Shown piece by piece: positions 20,907 to 30,820 of a stretch of DNA of 64,000 nucleotides. This DNA is from Pyrenophora tritici-repentis (taxonomy: Eukaryota; Ascomycota; Dothideomycetes; Pleosporales; Pleosporaceae). Numbering within the stretch: position 1 is the stretch's first letter; each line of letters starts with the position of its first letter. The stretch covers positions 2,232,001 to 2,296,000 of the forward strand of contig NC_089395.1 in assembly GCF_003171515.1 (NCBI RefSeq). The letters are read 5' to 3'. The translations under genes were made by a program, and so were the position numbers. The notes under the pieces are model-generated. The model did no database searches. It was not told the DNA's origin and worked only from the letters and a program-made list of their open reading frames with translations.

Positions 20907-22662
20907 TACCGAGCTCATTTAATTCCTCATAAGCACACGGGAGCACTGATTGGAGCGGTTAGCGTAATTCCTGATGTAAATTACCAATGCTACTGATAGG
21001 ATGGGATTCAGGTGTCGCAGGAAATCTGTGTTTCTTTACTTTCGTATGGGCCCGGCGGTCAGGTCCGATGGAACAGTATCGCCGTGAATGAATGGAGCGG
21101 CTGAAAATTCCGATCGAGACAGATGCGTGCGATTGCCGGTAGTGCTGGCTGCACTTGTGTAGTCGTTGCCACGATGCTGAAACCAAGATTGCTCAGATGG
21201 GGCATGTGAGGGAGGACATTTTGGTGGTACATGGAATTGCTGTCTATTCTGCGTTAGAAGCTCTGTGTATTTCGATTCTCAGTATGGAGCATGGGAAGAG
21301 ACAAGATGGGTGCACTAACACAGAGCCGAAATGAACCCTAGAGGCGTTCCAATTGGAACTACAGTACCTAGGTAAATTCTTCTCTAATGCTCGCGCTGCT
21401 CCGTTAAAGGCTCGATAGGGGCCGAAACTACCCCATTGTAGCTACAAAATGCGGGAAACAGCGGGCCTACGAGATCATGGTCAACGACTTGAAATAGATT
21501 AACTGCGTCACGTACCACGGCGGGTAGCAAGCCTCATGGTAAGCCAATGCATAGTATTGACTATCAAATGATCAAGAATTTGTTGAAAGCGACTCCAAAG
21601 TAAGATCTTGAGCATCACGCGTCGCAATCGGCGGCTATTGCGTATAATATCGGTGGCTTGGATGATCTCGCGTAGTGAAGCAGCAAAACATTGGTTGTAT
21701 AACCTACCCTTTATGTCATTAATCGCCATGGATAATTCGCTGACAAGGTGGAGATTGTGATGTGATCGGTCACCAACTTGTTACCTTGAGGATGATGACA
21801 TCAGACAACGAAGAGCCATCGTCGATGGTTTTCATGTTACCTGGGGCCAACGACTCTTCCCGCAAGTCCAAAAGTCGCTTGAATGTAACAAGATAAGCTC
21901 TTGAGCTTGTTTCCTTGGTCTTTTGATGCGCACAGCAGATTCAAGCCCAGCGTGCGACGCTGCTAGTAGCACTACCCCCACGTCTTGAGTCACAGCCGTT
22001 GTGACACAACGGCTGTTTCGATGGTATTTGTACGCCATGAGTGGCGGTTTGGTATTGTCTGATTGTATCGTCGGCGTTGGATGAAAATGATAAAACCGAA
22101 TCAAACCTCACATCTTCGAGTCTTGCAACAGTGCCACATCCACTAGTATTGCTCCTACACCTTGGTGCCGGCGTATTTCAGGGGTTTCGTTCGTCGTAGA
22201 TGTGGTGGAATCTATTGTTTGCTAGTAATCGGCCAAGGTGATAGACGTGGCTGGGCGTTTCCTTGTGCTCGCGGCAGCTTAGATGAACGAAGAAAAGCTT
22301 CCGATCCAAGGGTCATTCTGGAGCTGCCAACATCTCAGCTGCAGCGGCTAATCTCAACGCCGTCCTGCCGACGTCTATGGCCAAGACTCACGATGTGAGA
22401 CGTTTGAGTGGCACTGGTGACCGAGAGGCCAACTCAACTCCCGCTGCATGGACGAATCCTGTTTCGAACACACGTGGACCCTCTGTCTGCTTCCCGCGAG
22501 TCTTGCTTTGTATAAAGCGAGCGACAATTGTCGTCTGCTTTTCGCAAAAGTCAACATATCATTATCCTCACATCTGTCTCGTCATTTCCAAACCCAAAAG
22601 TTCATCTGCATCTTTGCGCAACAACAAACCACAATCAAACGATTGCGTACAACCCAGCCGCA
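20907..22662. other. Intergenic, about 1.75 kb without a recognised gene
   Basis: Both strands read; ORFs are short and compositionally random. No tRNA, LTR or MITE terminus seen. The last 150 bp look like the leader of the following gene. Confidence 0.45.
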
Positions 22663-23004
22663 ATGTACGACATGTCTCATCTCAGTCACCGAAGACGTGC
22701 AAACCGCCTTCCTCGCGCGTACGAAAATTTCCCCACTTTCGACATGGCTTCCTTTGGGGGTTTCGGTACCATGGGCGGATACGGTGGATACGGTGCGTGG
22801 AACGGCTGGGAGACACCCCCACAAAAGGACCTGCCAGGTAGCATCGAACAAGCGACACGGGAACACATGGAAGCCCAGATGGAATGCGACAGGGCGAAGG
22901 AAAAGTTTGAAGAAGCCAAGAAGAAGTTTGAAGAATGCGAAAAGAAGGTGCAGGACGCTGAACGGGTGCTCCAGACCGCTAAGCAACGCGCGGAATATTG
23001 GTAA
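22663..23004 (+). CDS. Small protein with Gly/Tyr-rich segment and C-terminal coiled coil
   Basis: 113 residues from the ATG at 22663 (MYDMSHLSHRRR). An Arg-rich start is followed by a GGFGTMGGYGGYGAWNGW low-complexity stretch. The rest is a highly charged helix (residues about 60-113) with heptad-like KKKFEE/KKVQDAE pattern, likely a coiled coil. No signal peptide. I do not recognise a family. The longer frame upstream uses a non-ATG start and was not chosen. The leader is CA-rich and lacks an intron. Confidence 0.55.
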   Translation: MYDMSHLSHRRRANRLPRAYENFPTFDMASFGGFGTMGGYGGYGAWNGWETPPQKDLPGSIEQATREHMEAQMECDRAKEKFEEAKKKFEECEKKVQDAERVLQTAKQRAEYW

Positions 23005-23644
23005 TGCTGGGCATTAAATACCAAGTTGTATCAGAAGGATACCGAATGTGATGCAAAACATACGGTATTTTCTGGAGTCTGTTGTGGGGTTCTCTGTACT
23101 TCCTTCCTTCCTACATGCATGATATTCGTTTTGGCAGGTGTGGGAGCGCAAGCATGGGATCGGGTTGACTGGAGTCAGTTTGTTGATGAATCGATTAGAC
23201 GTAAGCTGCATGCAATGCCACAGAGTCTACAGTCCGTTTCATAAGTGAAGTGAGGTCGCGTGTTCGTTTTCGTCAAGCTGCGTCCAAGTGATGTGTTCCA
23301 TGGCTATCTTCGGAGTTTTAAGCTTCTTATCCAGCAAATCTTCGCCTACTCATCATAGCGGTCTACCTCAATTCAGAGGACTCTAGTACGAGCTTCCCTC
23401 TCTAAATCACTCGCATTTGACGTTGAGAATTGTGAGATTATTGTTCAGGTGGTTAAGTGAATGTAGTCCGACCTCTCCCAGGCGGGATATGCAGGAGTGG
23501 GGCGCGGGGAAGCACTAGTCGCTTAGTAAAGCCACATGTTGAGCTGTCAACGTCATATGTAACTCAGCCTTGACTTTAATCCCACATTCAGATCTTCGTC
23601 TCAATCATATACGGGAGAAAATCGTATCTTAGAAATCATTCAGA
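23005..23644. other. Intergenic, no gene recognised
   Basis: 3' flank of the coiled-coil gene and promoter of the cyclase-family gene. Nothing specific identified. Confidence 0.4.
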
Positions 23645-24673
23645 ATGAGACTGGACCCCAATGGCGACTCTTCGAACTTCCCAAAGCGTGCAGCACTGCC
23701 ACAGACATCTGGGACACCAAAAGGCAACGCCTGGTTTTGGGGCGGCAACGATGAACTTGGACGCTTGAACCTTCTTACTCCACAGCGAATAGCAAAGGTC
23801 ACCCAAGAAAGCGTCAAAACTGGTGACTCCATCTCCCTGGACCTTCCTCTCGACGTCCCAGGCCCAGCCTTGTTCGGTCGCGCACCACTAAAACACTACA
23901 TCAAATCAATTGGTTTCGGCGCCTTCGACGACGAAGTATCCTACAACACGCAATCCAGCAGTCAATGGGACGGATTCCGTCATTTTGCAAATCCAGAATA
24001 TGGCTGTCACTACAACGGCATGCCATCTGATGAAATCATTGTCGACAACAACGACGATGCTGCCAGAGAACAAGAAAACGATGACCCACCAATCCCCTTT
24101 CGCAAACTCGGCATCGACGCCTGGGCAAAGAAAGGCATCATAGGCCGCGGCGTCCTCCTAGACGTCTACACATGGTCCCGTACCCAAACCAACCCCTACG
24201 ATCCCTTCCTCCACCACAATATCACCGCCTCGGACCTTATCGCTTGCGCCGCCTCTCAAAACACGACCTTCCAAACCGGCGACATCCTCCTCATCCGCAC
24301 CGGCTGGCTCTCCACCTACCACGCCCTCACGTCCGCCCAGAAGCAAGACCGCGGCACCATGGACCTCGCATCTCATTTCTACGCCGGCCTGGCTGCAGAC
24401 GAGGAAATGAAGGATTTCCTACACGACAATTACTTTGCGGCTGCTGCTACTGACAATGTGAATTTCGAGGCTTGGCCCCCGGAGAGCTTCGCGAGTAGCT
24501 TGCATGCGTCTATGCTGAGTATGTGGGGGATGCCGATTGGTGAGCTTTGGGATCTTGAGGGGTTGGTCAAGATGTGTATGGAGAAGGGGAGGTGGTCGTT
24601 TTTGCTGGTTAGTAAACCGGGGTGTGTGCCGGGTGGGGTGGGGAGTCCACCGAATGCTGTGGCGATTTTCTGA
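23645..24673 (+). CDS. Cyclase-family (kynurenine-formamidase-like) metal-dependent hydrolase
   Basis: An intronless ORF of 342 residues, the usual length for fungal members of the putative cyclase family (PF04199). Recognisable features: NAWFWGGNDELGRLNLLTP near the start, SSQWDGFRHF (about residue 105) at the position of the family's metal-binding HxGTxxDxxxH motif, GVLLDV (about 175), GDILLIRTGW (about 220) and a C-terminal GSPPNAVAIF. The fungal subgroup has a modified metal motif, so zinc binding and formamidase activity are inferred at best. Predicted cytosolic: no signal peptide. Substrate unknown. Confidence 0.88.
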   Translation: MRLDPNGDSSNFPKRAALPQTSGTPKGNAWFWGGNDELGRLNLLTPQRIAKVTQESVKTGDSISLDLPLDVPGPALFGRAPLKHYIKSIGFGAFDDEVSYNTQSSSQWDGFRHFANPEYGCHYNGMPSDEIIVDNNDDAAREQENDDPPIPFRKLGIDAWAKKGIIGRGVLLDVYTWSRTQTNPYDPFLHHNITASDLIACAASQNTTFQTGDILLIRTGWLSTYHALTSAQKQDRGTMDLASHFYAGLAADEEMKDFLHDNYFAAAATDNVNFEAWPPESFASSLHASMLSMWGMPIGELWDLEGLVKMCMEKGRWSFLLVSKPGCVPGGVGSPPNAVAIF

Positions 24674-25382
24674 GGGTATGGTGGGTTGGAGGGTTAGAAT
24701 GGAGGCACGGGTCTCTGTTGGTGGTTGTGAGTCTTTATTGGTGTTTGTTGGTTTGTTGGTCTGTTGGTTTGGGTGGTTGGTGGTGGACACCATTGTTGGA
24801 AGGTGTCTGTGCGTAGAGTTTGTCTCTGCGTCGATCGCCACATGAGGGCACGTTACAAATGAATTATACTCAGAATCGCTGCATCGATCAGTGTGTGGGA
24901 AAACTGACACACCTGTGTGGGTATTGTGTTTGGGAGACAGGAGGAGTCATGATTAGGGCGACCCTACCGTTACCACTACTGTATATCGATTACTAGAACT
25001 TGCGCTCACTACAACACTCATACCACCACTCTTTCATTTTCGCCGTAGCTTTGTTCTCTTGCACGAGTACCAAGTCTAAAATGCTCCTTGCGCACTTTCC
25101 AGGCCCAGTCATCGACCATGTGGAGGCCATACCACAACTTGCGTTGTCCAGTCATTAATACATATATATCTAGTCACCAATATGGACGACCATGACTGCA
25201 ATGATGTCAGTAAAGAGTCGTTTCTTGTCCTGGTTCATGTGACTCCACTGGTAGTATATACAGACTTGATCCTGTGTCTGCAGCTTCTACAGCAAAACAC
25301 ACAGTCTACAGACAAAGTCTATCTCTACTCAGCCAAACGACTACATACTCTGCTTCAGCAATTTTTCAACTCCATTAAAACA
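24674..25382. other. Intergenic with GT-rich tract
   Basis: The 3' flank of the cyclase gene has a GGTTGGT/TGTTGGTT-rich stretch (about 24680-24800). Otherwise no feature up to a possible small ORF at 25383. Confidence 0.4.
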
Positions 25383-25520
25383 ATGTCCAACTCCCCCGAC
25401 AAAAAGATGCCAGGTCGCATCACCGATCCAAATCCAACAAAGAGTCTTAACGCCGAACACACGCTTCTCCCAGACCACGAGTCAAGTAAAATTGAGGCCG
25501 GCTTCGACCCAAAAGGATAA
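25383..25520 (+). CDS. Possible small hydrophilic protein, 45 residues
   Basis: The ATG at 25383 follows a leader ending TTAAAACAATG, typical of fungal starts. The product is short, charged and Pro/Lys-rich (MSNSPDKKMPGRITDPNPTK). The same frame extends upstream to 25182, but that part looks like untranslated leader. It ends 100 bp before the LTR of the chromovirus. No homolog recognised; it may be spurious. Confidence 0.3.
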   Translation: MSNSPDKKMPGRITDPNPTKSLNAEHTLLPDHESSKIEAGFDPKG

Positions 25521-25623
25521 AGTCATCCTAACCCACCCTTGAGATGGAGGTGCTGCGGAGGGCAGGGAAAAACTTGTAATCATCGCAATGAGCACACCAG
25601 GGATTGTATAAAAACCGGGTGTG

Positions 25624-25811
25624 TGTGAACGGTCTGTAGGAACTGTATTCCAGCTACCTAGTCCAGATGCTATTTACAGTCAAGATGAAGAAAGAAGGTA
25701 AGACGCGAGCGGCGAGCCCGCTTTGTTTGGGTTGGCGCACGGCCCTCTCGTTGCCGGGGAAGCGACTAGGCTCGCAGCCTAGTCATGTGACTTAGGGCTC
25801 AGCCCGTTACA
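25624..25811 (-). repeat. LTR (3' LTR in element orientation)
   Basis: 188 bp, starts TGTGAACGG and ends CCGTTACA on the plus strand. It contains TACAGTCAAGAT at 25675-25686, the complement of the primer-binding site. Confidence 0.95.
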
Positions 25812-28800
25812 TTACCCCCCTCCTTTCCCTTTAGCGTGTAGTTTTTTCCATTTCTTCCAAGCGTCAGTCTTTAGTACGTTGCTCACTGGTTCCCATGTCG
25901 GTTCAGTATAGTCCACCCACTTCACATATGCCTCCTTGATTCCTTTCCCTCCTTGCCCTATTGTCCGTTCGCCCAGAATACGCTCAACCAGCCATAACTC
26001 GTCTCCATCTATAAGTATAGGCCCTGGCTGAGTGTCTCCAACTTTCTGCGATGGGAAAGAGTCGTCAGGCGCGTAGCGAAGCAGGTCTACGTGAAAGACA
26101 GGATGGATTTTTCCCGGAACGTCAAGCTTATAAGAGTGGGAGTTGACCTGCTTCAAGACTTTATACTTTCCATGCAACCAGTCTAGCTTCTTGGAAGGTC
26201 GTGTTGTCTTCACGTTTCTAAGGTTTAGAAACACCCAGTCTCCCTCCTTGTATTGGGGCGCTGCTGTTCTTGTCTTATTAGCCTGATGCTGCTGTTTCTC
26301 TTGTGTCATCGCGATCGCGGCTTGGGCCCACTCTGTTGCATCTTGGAGTCTTTTGAGGAAGCCTTCTGCTAGTGCTTCGCCATCTTTCTTTGGTCGGTCC
26401 TGAATAGTTCGATCCTCTACTAGCTGAATAGGTTCATTGTGATATCCGTGCATGAAATAGAAGGGGCTTAGGCCAGTGGATGAGGCCTCGCGGTTGTTGA
26501 TTGCTCCCATAACGACAGGTAAAAGTGCCAGCCAGTTTTCTTGCGTGTACGTGGCCCAGATTCGAATCATCTTTTCAATCTCTTGATTCATTCGTTCTGT
26601 TGCACCATCGGTTTGCGGATGGTAGGCAGTCGACAGGCGTTGCTCAACGCTAAGGAGCTTACAGAAATGCTTCCAAAGATCGCTAACGAATTGTGGTCCT
26701 CTATCGCTCGTAATTGCCGTTGGAATACCGTGAATAGGATAATGCCGTTCGAAAAGTCGTTGTGCTACGGCTTGTGCCGAGATATCGTGCATACCTTCTA
26801 GTTCAATTCCCTTTGTCAGCCGATCAGTGACCACCATACAGTTCGTTGCGTTATCCCGTCCAGATGGCGGCAAGTCGGTAATGAAATCGATTGAAAGTTC
26901 CCCCCATATACGTTCTGGGATCGGTAATGGTTTAAGGAGGCCCTTCTTTGTTTCTCTCCATATCGTATTCCTTCCGCAAATCTCGCAGTTACGGACAAAG
27001 CGTCGCACGTCGCTTGCTGCACCTGACCAGAAGAACTGCCTTGATAAGATTGAGTAGGTAAGATCTCGTCCGGGGTGGCCAGTAATATGCGAGTCGTGAA
27101 TATTTTGAATGATTCGCGTGCGGAGTGGTTCGCAGTGAGGGATCCATGTCCGGTCTCGAAATCGTAACAAGCCTCTCTCGTCTAGGGTGCATTCTGCTAT
27201 ACTCACTAACTTCTCCTTCTGAAGCTTAGTAGGGAGGTTCCTCTCCTTATTTGCTACTAGTGTAGTAAGCTCCTGATAAAGCTTATCTTCTTGGCGGCTT
27301 CGGTGCCACAGATTCTGCATCTCCTGGTCCTCAAACATGCGTATCTCCTTTGTGAAGTCAATCTCCTCAGACGATAGAGACTGGATTTGAACACTCCGCA
27401 AGTGCTTGCTCTGGAAGAGACGGATAAATCGAGACCGTATTCGTTCATCGTCATAGTTGGCGGGTAGGTCTTGTTCTCGTCGTGATAGGGCGTCGGGTTT
27501 TCCCATAGTCTTTCCAGGTTTCCATTCCAGGGAGAAGTCGAATCGTGAGAGAAACTCTGACCAACGTACTTGTCTTTCAGACAGCTGTCGTTCGCGGTAG
27601 AAGTATTGGAGGTTCTTGTGGTCCGTCAGAACTGTAAACTTCCTAACCATACGTAGTTCAGGAGCCCATGCTTCTAAGCAACGAACAATAGCTAGAAGCT
27701 CCTTGTCATGAATTGGATAATTGGCCTCTGTTGGTGAGTGCTTCTTTGAGTAGTAAGCAACGGGTTGCCAGTTGTTGTTCTTGTCCTTCTGCAGCAATAG
27801 GCCGCCAGTTGCATGTCCTGAGGAGTCGGCTTCTACTAAGGTGTCCTTCTCTGGATCAAAATGGCCGAGTATTGGTGCTGTAATGAGAAGTTCCTTAATC
27901 GTTTCAAATGCTTGATTGCAAGCCTCGTCCCAATGAAAAACCATCTCTTTCTTAGTTAGGTTGATGAGCGGTTCAGCAATGTCCGAGAAGTTCGATATAA
28001 AAACTCGGTAGAAGTTGGCAAAACCAATAAATGCTCGGATAGCCTTAACTGACGTTGGTGTAGCCCATTCGCGGATTGCGATAATCTTTTCAGGGTCAAC
28101 TCGAATACCCACTTCTGCTTCCACAATGTACCCGAGGTATTTGACTCGTTTAGTCTCGAACTCGCACTTGTCGATATCAATCTGCAGTCCAGCGTCTATA
28201 AGGCGTTGAAGAACCTTTCCAACCTTCTCTCTGTGATCCTGAAGCGATCCTGACGAGTAGATTAAGATGTCGTCAACGTAGGCTGAAACAAAGTCGTCAA
28301 GGTAATCCTGTAGAACACCATTTACGTAGCGTTGAAATGCGGCTGGTGCTCCTGTTAGTCCGAAGGGAGCAACCCGCCATTCGAATAGGCCGTATCTTGT
28401 TCGGAAAGCTGTCTTCCATTCTTCTCCTTTGGCCACACGGATCTTGTGGAAGGCTGCGATAACGTCAAGTTTTGTGAACCATTTAGCTTTAGCTACATTT
28501 CTCAGTGTTTCTGTGAATAGAGGCAGAGGGTAACGGTCCTTCCTGGTGATGTTGTTCAAGCCTCGGTAGTCAACGCAAAATCGGATGCCCCCTCCTGGCT
28601 TTTTGACCATCAGGACGGGTGCAGCTGCGGGAGAGTTACTTGCGCGGATAAAATCCTTGTCTAACAGCTCGGTGAGAGTTTTCCTAAGCACTAGTAACTC
28701 TTCTCGGCTCATGCCGTAGAGCGGACCCCATGGAATGGTCTTCTCGTTTCCGTCTTGATCCTTTTCAATCTCAATGTGGAGATCAACGCCTTTACGATGT

Positions 28801-29447
28801 GGGGGAAGTTTCTCAGCTAGGAAATGGTCGAAAGCCTTCAGCCATTGGTGGTACTGGGGTGGGAGCTTCGTCTTTGGATCGGATCGTTTGCGCGGTTTCA
28901 AAGCTTTCTCAATGTCGGCGATGGAAACAGCGAACAGTCCAGTGTCGAGCGCAATACCGTCTCCTTTGTTCTTCCTACGGCTTCTTCTCACCTCTGCCAT
29001 GAATGCGGAAGCCATCACCTGAGTAGCCTTCATTAGTGGTGGCTTGTATGACGCTTTCTTGTGGTTCCATGCGCGGATGTTTGACGCGCCGATATCTAGG
29101 CAGCCTTGTTTGGCCGAAATTGTGACGTCGGCATCTTCTAACCAGGGCTTTCCTAGGATCACGTCGTAAGTTAGGCCAGGTACAACGTAGAAGAAGACGC
29201 GTTTCTGCTGGTGGCCGTCTATGTCTATCGAGGCGTAAGTAACTGTATCTAGGACAGTACTTGGTTCTGCGTTCTTCCCAGCTGCTTCCTCTAGCTGACG
29301 CGGGGCTATCTTGATTGATGGCAGTCTCAGAGATCGAAAGAGTTGTTCATTAATGGCAGAATAGCAAAGGCAACCTGAGTCAACAAGTCCAGTGACAAAG
29401 TCAGTTCCATTAAGTCTAACGTCCAGTACAAAGGGATCGCTATCCAT
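25812..29447 (-). CDS. Pol polyprotein of the chromovirus (PR-RT-RNase H-INT-chromodomain)
   Basis: 1,211 residues from the internal ATG at 29447. Domains in order: aspartic protease with active site LVDSG (about 20); reverse transcriptase with the YVDD box (SAYVDDILIYS, about 390); RNase H (VEADSSGHATGG, DHKNLQYF, about 540-620). Integrase follows, with an HHCC-type zinc motif (HDSHITGHPGR...CEICG, about 790-830) and a DDE core (SIDFITD, TSDRGPQF, RMNQEIEK). A C-terminal chromodomain (VERILGE..., VKWVDYTEPTWEP, about 1150-1200) directs integration to chromatin marks in known relatives. It stays in frame with gag across one UAG, so it is probably made as a readthrough fusion rather than from its own ATG. 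The stop lies at the polypurine tract. Confidence 0.95.
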   Translation of the reverse strand: MDSDPFVLDVRLNGTDFVTGLVDSGCLCYSAINEQLFRSLRLPSIKIAPRQLEEAAGKNAEPSTVLDTVTYASIDIDGHQQKRVFFYVVPGLTYDVILGKPWLEDADVTISAKQGCLDIGASNIRAWNHKKASYKPPLMKATQVMASAFMAEVRRSRRKNKGDGIALDTGLFAVSIADIEKALKPRKRSDPKTKLPPQYHQWLKAFDHFLAEKLPPHRKGVDLHIEIEKDQDGNEKTIPWGPLYGMSREELLVLRKTLTELLDKDFIRASNSPAAAPVLMVKKPGGGIRFCVDYRGLNNITRKDRYPLPLFTETLRNVAKAKWFTKLDVIAAFHKIRVAKGEEWKTAFRTRYGLFEWRVAPFGLTGAPAAFQRYVNGVLQDYLDDFVSAYVDDILIYSSGSLQDHREKVGKVLQRLIDAGLQIDIDKCEFETKRVKYLGYIVEAEVGIRVDPEKIIAIREWATPTSVKAIRAFIGFANFYRVFISNFSDIAEPLINLTKKEMVFHWDEACNQAFETIKELLITAPILGHFDPEKDTLVEADSSGHATGGLLLQKDKNNNWQPVAYYSKKHSPTEANYPIHDKELLAIVRCLEAWAPELRMVRKFTVLTDHKNLQYFYRERQLSERQVRWSEFLSRFDFSLEWKPGKTMGKPDALSRREQDLPANYDDERIRSRFIRLFQSKHLRSVQIQSLSSEEIDFTKEIRMFEDQEMQNLWHRSRQEDKLYQELTTLVANKERNLPTKLQKEKLVSIAECTLDERGLLRFRDRTWIPHCEPLRTRIIQNIHDSHITGHPGRDLTYSILSRQFFWSGAASDVRRFVRNCEICGRNTIWRETKKGLLKPLPIPERIWGELSIDFITDLPPSGRDNATNCMVVTDRLTKGIELEGMHDISAQAVAQRLFERHYPIHGIPTAITSDRGPQFVSDLWKHFCKLLSVEQRLSTAYHPQTDGATERMNQEIEKMIRIWATYTQENWLALLPVVMGAINNREASSTGLSPFYFMHGYHNEPIQLVEDRTIQDRPKKDGEALAEGFLKRLQDATEWAQAAIAMTQEKQQHQANKTRTAAPQYKEGDWVFLNLRNVKTTRPSKKLDWLHGKYKVLKQVNSHSYKLDVPGKIHPVFHVDLLRYAPDDSFPSQKVGDTQPGPILIDGDELWLVERILGERTIGQGGKGIKEAYVKWVDYTEPTWEPVSNVLKTDAWKKWKKLHAKGKGGG

Positions 29448-29495
29448 CTTTTGCTTTCCGGTCTCTTTCCATTCTTTCTGAGCTGCCGCGTGTTC

Positions 29496-29498
29496 CTA
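29496..29498 (-). promoter_or_regulatory. In-frame amber codon between gag and pol (candidate readthrough site)
   Basis: CAA-UAG-GAA. Gag and pol are in the same frame with no other stop between them; the next ATG is 17 codons after the UAG codon. A single leaky stop is a known way to set the Gag:Gag-Pol ratio (for example in gammaretroviruses). Readthrough here is inferred. Confidence 0.6.
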
Positions 29499-30692
29499 TT
29501 GCTCTGCTTCGGAGTCTTCTGGATCTTCCTCCTCTACAGCTGCCTTGGTGACCACAGTACTCTTTGCTGTCTTGACGCTAACGTGAGTTGGTCGTAGAGC
29601 GGCTGCTAACGGGCATGTAGCTATTCGGCAATTGTTGCGGCCGCATCGGAGGCAGCGTCGTTCCTGGCGTCGAGCATCGATTTCCTCTTGGTTGACCCAT
29701 TTTGCTCGTTTTCCAATAAGTTCTCGGTCTTCGGGACGCCTAGATGGATATCCATTCATGTTGGTCTTGCCGCGGAGGCCGACAGCGTTCACTTGGGTAG
29801 TTGTAGGCTGCGTAGGTTCCCATTCCATCATGTCTTCAGGGGAAACTGCTGTGAGCGTGGCATTATTTGATTTTGCTGGTGGTTCATAGGTTAGTGCATT
29901 TTCAGCAGTTCGGCTACCGTAACGGCGGGTTGTTTTCGTCCATTGGCCGAACAACTCCATGTCGTTGCTAAGATCTACACACTTCTGAGCGAACCTTGCG
30001 TATGTGCTTGTTTCTGCTCCTGATGTACCAACAAGCCTATCCTTTATCCTACCACTTAATGCGTTGCGTAAGTAGGATATCTTCGTATGCTCAGGCCAGC
30101 TTTCTGCGTCAGCGTTGGCCATCTCTTTCTCAAACCGTGGATAGAAGGAAATAAACGTCTCGTCGTCCTTCTGGCGTATAGAGTAGAGGTTCTGAATGGC
30201 TTTCTCCTTCCGATTTCGTTCGCCGTAGAGGAGTTCAAGGCGGTCAAGCAGCTTGAAAGGGTTTGGCGATTCTTCTTTAACTTGTATCTCGTAGTATGTT
30301 GTAACGTTGGTTTTCGCTGCCCCATCAAGACGCATGTAGACGTAGCGTAGCTGAGCTTTTAGGCTTCCAATAGCTTGCGCGTCTTCTTCGATCTTGCCCT
30401 CCATCTCTAGCTTCCATCCTCGCCATTGTGATTTGTTTCCACCAAACGTAGGCGGGTGGGGTAAGCTGTGCCGCGGCTTTGGGGTTATAGGCACAGATGT
30501 GTTCGAAGTCTCGGAGGTTGGCGTTGGATCAGTGGTGGCGTCTGTATTGTGACCAGGCGTTTGAGGTAGCTCGTGCGATGGTGCTTCCAGCCTCTCCATC
30601 CTAGTGCTCATGTCTTCAAGTCTCTGTAGTAGCGACTGTAACAGCTGGTTCGAATCGTTCGTCGTCATGTCAGTATCCCCGGGGGAGCTCAT
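29496..30692 (-). CDS. Gag protein of the chromovirus
   Basis: 398 residues from the ATG at 30692. A disordered Thr/Pro-rich N-terminus follows a short coiled coil (LLQSLLQRLEDMSTRMERL). The retrotransposon-gag capsid region spans about residues 75-240 (WRGWKLEMEGKI, FISFYPRFEKEMANADAESW). A zinc-knuckle-like CLRCGRNNCRIATC (about 350) has Cys where His is usual. The acidic end EDPEDSEAEQ precedes UAG. Related in layout to the gag at 554-1648 (same capsid-like motifs around FxxRFE and SWP), but clearly a different family. Gag assembles virus-like particles and binds element RNA. Confidence 0.92.
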   Translation of the reverse strand: MSSPGDTDMTTNDSNQLLQSLLQRLEDMSTRMERLEAPSHELPQTPGHNTDATTDPTPTSETSNTSVPITPKPRHSLPHPPTFGGNKSQWRGWKLEMEGKIEEDAQAIGSLKAQLRYVYMRLDGAAKTNVTTYYEIQVKEESPNPFKLLDRLELLYGERNRKEKAIQNLYSIRQKDDETFISFYPRFEKEMANADAESWPEHTKISYLRNALSGRIKDRLVGTSGAETSTYARFAQKCVDLSNDMELFGQWTKTTRRYGSRTAENALTYEPPAKSNNATLTAVSPEDMMEWEPTQPTTTQVNAVGLRGKTNMNGYPSRRPEDRELIGKRAKWVNQEEIDARRQERRCLRCGRNNCRIATCPLAAALRPTHVSVKTAKSTVVTKAAVEEEDPEDSEAEQ

Positions 30693-30710
30693 TATAGCGG
30701 TGCTTTGGTT

Positions 30711-30801
30711 GCTGCGTGTTCTGCGTGTTCTGCGTATTCTGCGTATTCTGCGTATTCTGCGTGTTCTGCGTGTTCTGCGTGTTCTGCGTATTCTGCGTGT
30801 T
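30711..30801. repeat. 9-bp tandem repeat (TTCTGCGTR, about 10 copies) in the retroelement leader
   Basis: Alternating TTCTGCGTG and TTCTGCGTA units fill the space between the primer-binding site and the gag start codon. Slippage-prone leader; function unknown. Confidence 0.85.
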
Positions 30802-30808
30802 CTTCTTG

Positions 30809-30820
30809 ATCTTGACTGTA
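30809..30820 (-). promoter_or_regulatory. Primer-binding site, 12 bp, complementary to LTR interior
   Basis: Plus-strand ATCTTGACTGTA abuts the LTR and is the exact reverse complement of TACAGTCAAGAT inside both LTRs (30872-30883, 25675-25686). This fits self-primed reverse transcription as in Tf1/sushi-type elements. Confidence 0.7.

Noticed and set aside
30711..30801. Short regularly repeated units suggesting a CRISPR array
   Set aside because: Units are contiguous 9-mers without spacers, in a eukaryotic retroelement leader; a simple tandem repeat.
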